NCBI GenBank assembly: GCA_002327905.1
Contig: DCUY01000085.1
Location: 1 to 8,859 of the forward strand
DNA length: 8,859 nt
Direction of reading: 5' to 3'
From: Caldifarciminota bacterium UBA2202
GTDB taxonomy: Bacteria; Hydrothermota; 32-111
The notes under the pieces were generated by a model. That model had not been told where the DNA came from. It did no database searches and worked only from the letters and a program-made list of their open reading frames with translations. Below, one piece after another: positions 1 to 5,823 of this stretch. Numbering within the stretch: the first letter of the stretch is position 1; each line of letters opens with the position of its first letter. Both the position numbers and the translations under genes were made by a program.

Positions 1-132
1 ACACTTCGCTTAGCCGCTGTATCGAGATGGGTTAGCGTAGCAAGGGGACAGCCACTTGATGGGCGTCTGCGCAAAGCGTCCTCGCCGACTTACAGCTTTC
101 GTGCATCAATAAGAATTTACTTGTTTCTCCTC

Positions 133-176
133 ACAAAAACATTGAATAGCAAAGCGGAGCAGACTGATGTTTTTGT
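133..176. repeat. 10-bp perfect inverted repeat (stem-loop)
   Basis: The arms ACAAAAACAT (133-142) and ATGTTTTTGT (167-176) are exact reverse complements, separated by 24 nt. As RNA the stem could gain two G-U pairs (143:166 and 144:165). Neither side is followed by a T-run on the matching strand, so it does not look like an intrinsic terminator. The function is unknown. Confidence 0.6.
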
Positions 177-243
177 TCGGAACTGTAAAGATAAGCAATT
201 TAATCAACTGTTGTATTATTGTTAATTGTATGTATTTATATTT

Positions 244-332
244 AGCTCACGGCACAAGGCGCAAGGCGCATGGCGTCTTTGTCTCGCACACGGCATACGG
301 TATACGGCATACGGTATACGGTATACGGTACC
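244..332. repeat. Heptanucleotide-periodic tandem repeat tract
   Basis: Reading in 7-nt steps from base 244, the tract keeps one phase for twelve units. It begins with AGCTCAC, then has GGCACAA, GGCGCAA, GGCGCAT and GGCGTCT (251-278), two divergent units (279-292), and then GCATACG alternating with GTATACG (293-327). The two halves differ in sequence but not in phase, so they look like one decayed and partly re-expanded array. Heptamer short tandem repeats (STRRs) are known in intergenic regions of heterocystous cyanobacteria, but nothing else here points to a cyanobacterium. The tract lies 26 bp upstream of the operon promoter. Confidence 0.85.
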
Positions 333-357
333 TTTTATCCGTTTTCTGTTTTAACTA

Positions 358-385
358 TTGACAGAAGAAAATATTCTTGTAAAAT
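358..385 (+). promoter_or_regulatory. Sigma70-type promoter of the mutase operon
   Basis: A perfect -35 TTGACA (358-363) is followed after 16 nt by TAAAAT (380-385), a 5/6 match to the -10 consensus. This predicts a start near 392 and a leader of about 30 nt before the ATG at 423. The spacer holds a small dyad, AAGAA-AATA-TTCTT (365-378), which could be an operator but may be chance in A/T-rich DNA. The ribosome site AAGGA (409-413) precedes the start. Confidence 0.7.
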
Positions 386-422
386 ATATATCTTATAGAA
401 TAATAAAAAAGGATGGATAATT

Positions 423-1994
423 ATGGATAATAACAAGAAAGAGAATCCCTCTGGAATAGAACTTAAAAGCTTTTATTCAGATTCGGACATCAAAGATAAT
501 GCAGAATTGGGAAATCCAGGTTCTTTCCCATTTACAAGGGGAGTCTATTCGACAATGTATAGCGGCAGGCCTTGGACTATGAGGCAGTATGCCGGATTCG
601 GAACTGCTGAAGAGACAAACGAAAGATTCAAATATCTTTTAAAAAACGGACAGACAGGGCTTTCAGTGGCATTTGACCTCCCGACGCAATTGGGTCTCGA
701 CTCGGATGACAAGCTTGCAGAGGGAGAAGTGGGAAAAGTCGGAGTTGCAATCTGTTCGGTAAAAGACATGATGCGGCTCTTTGACGGAATTCCCCTTGAC
801 AAGGTCTCCACTTCAATGACTATCAACGCATCTTCAATGATAATTCTCGCAATGTACATTGTGACTGCAAAGAAGCAGGGTGTCTCAATGGATAAGCTTT
901 CAGGCACAATTCAGAATGACATATTGAAAGAATACACTGCGAGAGGAAATTATATATTTCCTCCTGAGCCGTCAATGCGGCTTACTGCGGATATTTTTGA
1001 ATTCTGCTCAAAGAATCTTCCAAAGTGGAATACCATTTCCATTTCAGGCTATCATATCAGAGAGGCGGGTTCAACGGCAGTTCAGGAGCTTGCATTCACA
1101 TTCGCAGATGCAATTGCGTATGTTGAATATGCTTTGAAAAAGGGACTGGACATTGATGCATTTGCTCCGAGACTCTCTTTCTTCTTCAATGCTCATAATA
1201 ATTTCTTTGAAGAGATTGCAAAATTCAGAGCCGCAAGAAAAATATGGTCGGATATAATGAAGAACAGATTCCATGCAAAGGATGAAAAGTCAATGATGCT
1301 CAGATTTCACACACAGACAGCAGGCTCCATGCTGACTGCGCAACAACCGCAGAATAATATTGTGAGAGTTGCTCTTCAGGCATTATCAGCTGTCCTCGGA
1401 GGCACTCAGTCTCTGCACACAAACTCTTATGATGAGGCATTGGCTCTTCCAACTGAAGAATCCGTGAGAATAGCTCTTAGGACACAGCAGATAATCGCAT
1501 TTGAGACGGGAATCTGCGATGTGGCTGACCCTGTCGGAGGTTCGTACTATTTGGAATCTCTCACAAATGAAATAGAACAGCGGGTTCAGGAATATCTGAT
1601 GAAGATTGACAAAATGGGCGGAGCAGTGAAATGCGTAGAGTCGGGATACTTTAAAAACGAAATACACAATGCGGCGTATCAGTATCAGAAGGATGTTGAG
1701 AGCGGCAAGAACATAGTCGTCGGTTTGAATAAATTTACAATAGATGAAAAAGTAAAACCGAATCTGATGAAGATAGATTCAGCGGTTGAAGCGAAGAGAC
1801 GCGAGAAATTGTCATCAATCAGAAAATCACGCGACAATAAGAAAGTCGATGATATTCTTGCAAAAATAAAGAATGCATGCTCAACTTCGGAGAATCTTTT
1901 CCCTCTTGTTCTTGATGCTGTTGAAAATGATGTTACAATGGGTGAGATAATAAATGTAATGAAATCAAAATGGGGGTTATTTGACAATGATTAA
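423..1994 (+). CDS. mcmA1: Methylmalonyl-CoA mutase, large (catalytic barrel) subunit
   Basis: This 523-residue protein is the substrate-binding TIM-barrel half of coenzyme B12-dependent methylmalonyl-CoA mutase, which interconverts succinyl-CoA and (R)-methylmalonyl-CoA in the cytoplasm. Compared from memory with Propionibacterium MutB, the known active-site residues are all present at a constant offset of 33: Tyr56 in RQYAGF (Tyr89), Gln164 in TIQND (Gln197), Arg174 (Arg207), and Tyr210-His211 in SGYH (Tyr243-His244). The Tyr/Arg pair favours methylmalonyl-CoA over isobutyryl-CoA as substrate. The chain stops just before the B12-binding domain, so DxHxxG is absent and a separate small subunit (about 130-140 residues) must exist elsewhere. 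That split form is common in archaea and anaerobes. First gene of a four-gene operon, with AAGGA 9 nt before the ATG. The product call is very secure. Confidence 0.96.
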   Translation: MDNNKKENPSGIELKSFYSDSDIKDNAELGNPGSFPFTRGVYSTMYSGRPWTMRQYAGFGTAEETNERFKYLLKNGQTGLSVAFDLPTQLGLDSDDKLAEGEVGKVGVAICSVKDMMRLFDGIPLDKVSTSMTINASSMIILAMYIVTAKKQGVSMDKLSGTIQNDILKEYTARGNYIFPPEPSMRLTADIFEFCSKNLPKWNTISISGYHIREAGSTAVQELAFTFADAIAYVEYALKKGLDIDAFAPRLSFFFNAHNNFFEEIAKFRAARKIWSDIMKNRFHAKDEKSMMLRFHTQTAGSMLTAQQPQNNIVRVALQALSAVLGGTQSLHTNSYDEALALPTEESVRIALRTQQIIAFETGICDVADPVGGSYYLESLTNEIEQRVQEYLMKIDKMGGAVKCVESGYFKNEIHNAAYQYQKDVESGKNIVVGLNKFTIDEKVKPNLMKIDSAVEAKRREKLSSIRKSRDNKKVDDILAKIKNACSTSENLFPLVLDAVENDVTMGEIINVMKSKWGLFDND

Positions 1995-2400
1995 AAAATT
2001 CAATCACATTGCGATTGCAGTAAGCAATCTTGAAAACAGCACAGCTGTTTTTGAAAAAATATTCAATAAGAAGCCTGACACTATTGTTGAAGTTCCTGAG
2101 CAGAAAGTGAAAGTGGCTATGTTCGACATAGGCGGAGTTTTATTTGAAATAATCCAGCCGACTGAGATGAACACTCCTGTGGCGCAGTTTGTCGACAACA
2201 GAGGAGATTCTCTGCATCACATTTCATTTTCAGTTGAAGACATACAAAAAACTATAGAAGATTTCACTGCAGGCGGATTTAGAATGATTGATTTAAAGCC
2301 GAGAATGGGAGCAGAGGGAAAACCTATCGCATTCATGCATCCGAAATCATCAGACGGAATATTGGTGGAATTCGTAGAAGACAAAGAGGAGTCAAAATGA
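1987..2400 (+). CDS. mce: Methylmalonyl-CoA epimerase (VOC fold)
   Basis: The product interconverts the (R) and (S) epimers of methylmalonyl-CoA, linking the mutase to propionyl-CoA carboxylation or decarboxylation. The protein is 137 residues from the ATG at 1987, a normal family length. It shows two VOC half-motifs: NHIAIAVSNL near the N-terminus and LHHISFSV at about 76-83. Likely divalent-metal ligands are His7, Glu54 (in LFEIIQP), His78 and Glu128 (in ILVEFVE), matching the ligand positions of known epimerases. I chose ATG 1987 over the in-frame TTG at 1981 because the GGGGG at 1972-1976 lies 10 nt before the ATG and the extra two residues add nothing. The gene overlaps the mutase by 8 nt and the next gene by ATGA, so translation is probably coupled. 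Confidence 0.93.
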   Translation: MIKKFNHIAIAVSNLENSTAVFEKIFNKKPDTIVEVPEQKVKVAMFDIGGVLFEIIQPTEMNTPVAQFVDNRGDSLHHISFSVEDIQKTIEDFTAGGFRMIDLKPRMGAEGKPIAFMHPKSSDGILVEFVEDKEESK

Positions 2401-3299
2401 GCAGATTTAAAATTTTTGAAGAGAAACTCAGAGAGAGAAAAGCAAAGGCGAAGGTCGCAGTAGTGAATGCAGTAATCGAATCTGCAGTTGATGCCGCAAT
2501 AGAGGCGGCGGAGAAAGGCTTTGCCTACCCATTGTTCATAGGAGAGAAGAGCAAAGTGGAGGAGCTTATCGGAGAGCATAAGGGAAAATTTGAATATGAA
2601 ATTATAGATTCCAAAAGCGAAGCGGAGAGCGGGAAAAAGGCGGTTGAGCTTGTAAAAGAAGGCAAAGCGGATGTAATATTGAAAGGCTCGATCACAACAT
2701 CAAATTTCATGAAGCCGATTTTAAATAAAGAGACAGGTATAGTGAAGAGCGGCTCCCTTGTGTCGCATATTTCTGTCTTTTCAATGGACACATACCATAA
2801 ATTTCTTATAGTCTCCGATGTGGCGATAAATATCACACCCACTCTTGAAGAAAAAATAAAGATAATCAAAAATGCCGTCGAACTTGCGCTCAATCTTGAC
2901 ATTAAGATTCCCAAAGTCGCAATATTGGCTGCTGCAGAGACAGTGAATCTGAAAATGCCCTCCTCAATAGATGCCGCTATTCTGTCAAAAATGGGAGATA
3001 GGGGAGAATTCGGAGACGCAATGGTGGAAGGACCTATGGCTTTGGACCTTGCAGTGTCAAAGGAGGCATGCGAAGAAAAGAATTTTCATTCTCCTGTGGG
3101 GGCTGATGCCGACATAGTGATAGCTCCGGATATAGATGCAGGAAATGTTTTATATAAAACTTTAACAAAATTGGCTAAAGCAGACCTTGCCGCAGTGCTT
3201 TCAGGAACAAAGGCTCCCGTAGTGCTTACATCAAGGGGAGACACAGCTGAGATAAAATACTGGTCGCTTCTTTTAGCTTTGATGTCATATAAAAAATGA
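2397..3299 (+). CDS. ptb: Phosphate butyryltransferase-like phosphotransacylase
   Basis: This 300-residue protein belongs to the phosphate acetyl/butyryltransferase family, which converts an acyl-CoA plus phosphate to acyl-phosphate plus CoA. The length matches clostridial Ptb (about 300). Family motifs are clear: DVILKGSITTSNFMKPIL (92-109), SHISVF (123-128), VSDVAIN (139-145), EGPMALDLAVS (211-221), GADADIVIAPDIDAGN (235-250) and KAPVVLTSRGDT (272-283). GAGGAG at 2386-2391 precedes the ATG, which overlaps the epimerase stop as ATGA. The usual partner, an acyl kinase that makes ATP from the acyl-phosphate, is not in the window. Next to methylmalonyl-CoA genes the substrate could be propionyl-CoA, but this is inference. 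Butyryl-CoA or branched acyl-CoAs remain possible. Confidence 0.88.
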   Translation: MSRFKIFEEKLRERKAKAKVAVVNAVIESAVDAAIEAAEKGFAYPLFIGEKSKVEELIGEHKGKFEYEIIDSKSEAESGKKAVELVKEGKADVILKGSITTSNFMKPILNKETGIVKSGSLVSHISVFSMDTYHKFLIVSDVAINITPTLEEKIKIIKNAVELALNLDIKIPKVAILAAAETVNLKMPSSIDAAILSKMGDRGEFGDAMVEGPMALDLAVSKEACEEKNFHSPVGADADIVIAPDIDAGNVLYKTLTKLAKADLAAVLSGTKAPVVLTSRGDTAEIKYWSLLLALMSYKK

Positions 3300-3742
3300 T
3301 AATCATTTCAATAGCGTCCGACCATAAGGGATTTATCCTTAAAGAGAAAATCAAAAAATGCTTCTCTGAGGATACAATTCAATTTATTGATAGAGGCACA
3401 TTTTCCGAAGAGAGTGTTGACTATCCCGATTATGCCGCTTTAGTCTCTGACGATGTAATAAATAAAAGATGCAGTTTCGGCATACTGATATGCGAATCAG
3501 GCATAGGCATGTCAATTGCGGCGAATAAGCATAAAGGCATTCTCGCCGCTTATGTTATAAATGAAAAAACAGCTTCAAGTGCAAGGCGCCACAATAATGC
3601 GAATATTCTTGTTCTGGGAGCCGCTATTATCAATCAGGATGATGCATGCAAAATTGTTGAGACATTCAGCAGGGAGAATTTTGAAGGCGGCAGACATGAA
3701 AGAAGAATCAATAAAGTGTGCAGAATTGAAGAAAACAATTGA
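3296..3742 (+). CDS. rpiB: Ribose-5-phosphate isomerase B (RpiB/LacAB family)
   Basis: This cytoplasmic enzyme of 148 residues interconverts ribose 5-phosphate and ribulose 5-phosphate. Key residues align one-to-one with E. coli RpiB numbering: Asp9-His10 (SDHKG), Asp42-Tyr43-Pro44, Cys66 (catalytic), His99 in RRHNNAN, and FEGGRH with Arg133, followed by Arg137. GMSIAANK follows the catalytic loop. That loop is unusual: the common C-G-[ST]-G-[IV]-G reads C-E-S-G-I-G, so residue 67 is Glu instead of Gly. The ATG overlaps the ptb stop (ATGA) and no Shine-Dalgarno is visible, so translation is probably coupled to ptb. It closes the operon, and its stop codon overlaps the -35 box of the next promoter. 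A sugar phosphate other than ribose 5-P (allose 6-P, for example) is possible within this family. Confidence 0.9.
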   Translation: MIIISIASDHKGFILKEKIKKCFSEDTIQFIDRGTFSEESVDYPDYAALVSDDVINKRCSFGILICESGIGMSIAANKHKGILAAYVINEKTASSARRHNNANILVLGAAIINQDDACKIVETFSRENFEGGRHERRINKVCRIEENN

Positions 3743-3767
3743 CTTATTAAATGAAAAGGTATAAAAT
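3739..3767 (+). promoter_or_regulatory. Promoter of tRNA-Ala and the envelope gene cluster
   Basis: TTGACT (3739-3744, 5/6 match) and TAAAAT (3762-3767, 5/6 match) are separated by 17 nt. Transcription should start near 3774, about 7 nt before the tRNA. The -35 box includes the TGA stop codon of rpiB. The box pair closely resembles that of the mutase promoter. No terminator hairpin lies between rpiB and the tRNA, so readthrough from upstream is also possible. Confidence 0.65.
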
Positions 3768-3780
3768 AAAAGATTATGAT

Positions 3781-3853
3781 GGGGCTATAGCGCAGTTGGG
3801 AGCGCGTTTGACTGGCAGTCAAAAGGTCACGGGTTCAACCCCCGTTAGCTCCA
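3781..3853 (+). tRNA. tRNA-Ala, anticodon GGC
   Basis: The 73-nt sequence folds into a canonical cloverleaf. The acceptor stem is GGGGCTA/TAGCTCC, with the G3:U70 wobble pair that is the main identity element of alanine tRNA. The D stem is GCGC/GCGC, the anticodon stem TTTGA/TCAAA with loop CTGGCAG (anticodon GGC at 3814-3816), a 5-nt variable loop, and the T stem ACGGG/CCCGT with loop TTCAACC. The discriminator is A73. The 3' CCA is not encoded (TAT follows), so RNase Z processing and CCA addition are needed. It decodes GCC and probably GCU. Confidence 0.97.
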
Positions 3854-3863
3854 TATTAAAAAC

Positions 3864-3869
3864 AGGAGG
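3864..3869 (+). promoter_or_regulatory. Ribosome binding site AGGAGG fixing the lipoprotein start
   Basis: A consensus AGGAGG stands 4 nt before the ATG at 3874. It shows that the gene starts there and not at the in-frame ATG at 3751, which would read straight through the tRNA. Confidence 0.85.
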
Positions 3870-3873
3870 ATTC

Positions 3874-4296
3874 ATGAAAAAGTTTGCTATCGCCCTTATG
3901 CTTATAAGCGTTCTTTTCACATTTTCATGCACTAAGAACAAGGGCACATCTATGGATTTTGCCGCGATAAAAGATGCGCAGAGAACAATGACAAAACTCG
4001 GTAATCTGATGGAGCAGTATTATGTTGAGAATGAAAGCTATCCTTTGACGCAGGAACAGTTCGAAAAGGACATAAGGCCTTATTTCATCACTTATAATAC
4101 TGAAAATCAGGAAGTTGACAAATGGAATGAAATGGTGGAAAATGTATTCAGCGGAGGAAAGATTATTTATACCTCCAATGATCCTAAAAAGACGTACTTT
4201 GCATACGGCAAAGCAAAAGATTCAAATGAAACAGTGGTCTTTTGCAGGCCTGCTATGCAACACGATTCTACAAACATGATTGCAACCGAAGAGTAG
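3874..4296 (+). CDS. Small lipoprotein with a pseudopilin-like body
   Basis: I do not recognise this 140-residue protein by name. The N-terminus is a lipoprotein signal peptide: two Lys, a hydrophobic core, then LFTFSC with the probable lipidated Cys19. The lipobox is imperfect (T-F-S-C). Residues 33-60 (AQRTMTKLGNLMEQYYVENESYP) resemble the segment after the N-terminal helix of type IV pilins and T2SS pseudopilins, where a helix is followed by YYxxNxxYP. The prepilin peptidase motif is absent, so it would be lipid-anchored in the periplasm and not assembled by the usual pilin route. Two cysteines remain (19 and 124). It lies 20 nt after tRNA-Ala with no terminator between, so it is probably transcribed with the tRNA. 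A TPR lipoprotein gene follows after 23 nt. The gene and signal peptide are secure; the pilin resemblance is tentative. Confidence 0.8.
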   Translation: MKKFAIALMLISVLFTFSCTKNKGTSMDFAAIKDAQRTMTKLGNLMEQYYVENESYPLTQEQFEKDIRPYFITYNTENQEVDKWNEMVENVFSGGKIIYTSNDPKKTYFAYGKAKDSNETVVFCRPAMQHDSTNMIATEE

Positions 4297-4306
4297 GAAC
4301 GAAAAG

Positions 4307-4313
4307 AAAGGAG
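4307..4313 (+). promoter_or_regulatory. Ribosome binding site AAAGGAG fixing the TPR lipoprotein start
   Basis: AAAGGAG lies 6 nt before the ATG at 4320. This supports starting there, where a clean signal peptide begins, and not at the in-frame ATG at 4242 inside the preceding gene. Confidence 0.8.
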
Positions 4314-4319
4314 CAAAAC

Positions 4320-5477
4320 ATGAAGAAATTTTTATTTATTGCACTTGTAATAATAATTACAATGGCAGGCTGTGAAACAACGCAGACAGAGGCAAAAGTC
4401 AATGATGTTGACAAAAAAGACAATATTTCGGATGCTTTGAAATATTATGATTTTGGCAAAGAGTACCTGAAAAACAAGCAGTATGATTCAGCAATAAAAA
4501 ATTATGCGAATGCAATAAATGACAGTGTTGATTTTATAGATGCTTATGTGGGTTTAGGGCGTTCTTATGAGGGAAAACTTGATTATACACGCGCAGAATC
4601 CGTTTACATTTTTACAAAAGAAAAGTTCACAAAATCTACTGCCGGCAACAACGGACTCGGATTTCTCTATTTGAAGCTCAAACAGTATGACAATTCGGAA
4701 AAAGCATTTTTAAATGCATTGGCAATTGATTCCGCAGATGCAAAATCATACTACGGGCTTGGACAGGTTTATGACAAAAAGAAGCCTACAGCAAAAGAAC
4801 TTTCATCCCTTAAATGCTATGAAAAATCATGCGAGTTTGACCCTGAGGATTTGGCTGCGGCATATGCGTATTCCAAAGCTCTTATGAAGGCGGAGAAATA
4901 CAAAGAGGCTATTGATTTCCTCAAGAAGGTTTCGGAAGACCATCCGACTTTTGTCGAACCCTTATCAAATCTTGCAGAGGCGTATCTTGAGACAAAGCAG
5001 TATCAGGAGGCGATAAATACTTATAATAAAGTAAATCAGCTTGATTCTACCATTGTCAATACATATTTGGGAATCGCAAGAGCATATCAGGGGCTGAAAA
5101 AATACGATACTGCGGAGCAGTATTTTAAAAGAATGGTTGTATTGATGCCTTCATCCACTATACCCTATCTTTATCTCAGTCAGATGTATCTTGATCTAAA
5201 TAATTATTCAAAGGCGATTGACAATTTGAATCTTGCTCTGGCAAAGAATCCTAATGACGAGAATGCGCTTTTATTGATTGCGCAATGCTACTTCCTGAAA
5301 GTTGACCCGAATAAAGTAAATGATGCAAATTATGACGAAGCTATGAAAATTCTTGATACTTCAGAGACTTATTTCAATAAATTGATTGCCCTTAACGGAA
5401 AATTTGTCAAAGAGTCAAATACAGGACTTGAGAACATAAAGAAAAGAAGAAGGGAAATAGATCCAACAAGGTGGTGA
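4320..5477 (+). CDS. TPR-repeat lipoprotein (about nine TPRs)
   Basis: This 385-residue protein has a strong lipoprotein signal (MKKFLFIALVIIITMAGC; Cys18 lipidated) and should sit on the periplasmic side of a membrane, probably the outer one. After a polar linker to about residue 38, tetratricopeptide repeats of 34 residues run almost without gaps: 39-72, 73-106, 107-140, 141-177 (short insert), 178-211, 212-245, 246-279, 280-313, and 314-358 (about 11-residue insert). Typical positions are seen, such as YxxGxxYxxxxxYxxAxxxYxxA and a Pro or Asp near each repeat end. The tail is basic (KKRRR). TPR lipoproteins act as docking scaffolds, for example BamD for BamA and PilF/PilW for secretins, but this one has more repeats than BamD (five). 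It lies 1 nt from the DUF4845-like gene and is followed by an Omp85-like gene, so a scaffold role for that barrel is a fair inference. Confidence 0.9.
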   Translation: MKKFLFIALVIIITMAGCETTQTEAKVNDVDKKDNISDALKYYDFGKEYLKNKQYDSAIKNYANAINDSVDFIDAYVGLGRSYEGKLDYTRAESVYIFTKEKFTKSTAGNNGLGFLYLKLKQYDNSEKAFLNALAIDSADAKSYYGLGQVYDKKKPTAKELSSLKCYEKSCEFDPEDLAAAYAYSKALMKAEKYKEAIDFLKKVSEDHPTFVEPLSNLAEAYLETKQYQEAINTYNKVNQLDSTIVNTYLGIARAYQGLKKYDTAEQYFKRMVVLMPSSTIPYLYLSQMYLDLNNYSKAIDNLNLALAKNPNDENALLLIAQCYFLKVDPNKVNDANYDEAMKILDTSETYFNKLIALNGKFVKESNTGLENIKKRRREIDPTRW

Positions 5478-5478
5478 T
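5468..5478 (+). promoter_or_regulatory. Extended Shine-Dalgarno for the DUF4845-like gene
   Basis: AAGGTGGTGAT differs at one base from the full anti-Shine-Dalgarno complement AAGGAGGTGAT. It overlaps the end of the TPR gene including its TGA, directly before the ATG at 5479. Confidence 0.7.
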
Positions 5479-5823
5479 ATGCTTAATTTCATTAAAATTG
5501 CTGTTATTCTTCTCATAATTGCTCTTTTGGGATATATGGGATGGCAATACATTGCAATTGAAATTAAAGCAATGCAGGTCAAAGGAGATGTTGACCAAAC
5601 TCTGTACGGAGAGATCAGAAACGATGAGTATGTCGTACTTGAACGAACACTGGAGAAGCTTAAAGAAAAAGGAATATACCTTGAATATGGAGACATTATG
5701 ATTGAAAAGACAAAAGGAAGCGTGCATGTTGAGTTTTCATATACGGATTCCATAACCATACCTTTTATAAAAAAATCATTCTACTTTGAAGAGAAGATCA
5801 ATACAACAGTTACTCCGAATTAA
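5479..5823 (+). CDS. DUF4845-like single-span membrane protein
   Basis: This 114-residue protein has one hydrophobic segment (about residues 5-24, KIAVILLIIALLGYMGW) followed by a small soluble domain. The domain plan matches the DUF4845 type: a TM helix, a short helical stretch, a region here with YLEYGDIMIEKTKGSVHVEFSY, and a strand pair near the C-terminus (IPFIKKSFYFEEKINTTV). There is no signal-peptidase site or lipobox, so it is probably an inner-membrane anchor with its domain outside, although orientation is not certain. The function of the family is unknown to me. It starts 1 nt after the TPR gene and its last 38 nt overlap the start of the Omp85-like gene in another frame, which suggests coupled synthesis of the three. 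Confidence 0.8.
   Translation: MLNFIKIAVILLIIALLGYMGWQYIAIEIKAMQVKGDVDQTLYGEIRNDEYVVLERTLEKLKEKGIYLEYGDIMIEKTKGSVHVEFSYTDSITIPFIKKSFYFEEKINTTVTPN

Larger units (their letters stand above)
1..422. other. Upstream noncoding region with no convincing gene
   Basis: I find no credible gene here. Bases 1-100 are about 57% G+C by hand count, clearly richer than the coding part of the window. The region also holds an inverted repeat (133-176), a heptamer-periodic tract (244-332) and the promoter of the mutase operon (358-385). The frame starting at base 1 is open for 74 codons to a TAA at 223-225, but it has no start in the window and its translation has no recognisable motif. A 64-codon frame at 167-361 runs through the heptamer tract and is an artefact of it. 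Confidence 0.7.

Noticed and set aside
1..225. Open plus-strand frame from the left edge
   Set aside because: Open for 74 codons but without a start in the window or any recognisable motif; it crosses the GC shift and the inverted repeat. A partial gene is not excluded.
167..361. 64-codon frame on the plus strand
   Set aside because: Its second half is a translation of the heptamer tract (repeated YGIRHT-like units), it has no ribosome site, and it overlaps the mutase promoter.
3561..3764. 67-codon frame overlapping rpiB
   Set aside because: Shadow frame of a well-supported gene, without a ribosome site or motifs.
3751..3873. Upstream extension of the lipoprotein frame
   Set aside because: It would translate the tRNA-Ala sequence. 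The AGGAGG and signal peptide both point to ATG 3874.
4242..4319. Upstream extension of the TPR lipoprotein frame
   Set aside because: It would hide the lipoprotein signal peptide inside the protein. AAAGGAG and the lipobox support ATG 4320.
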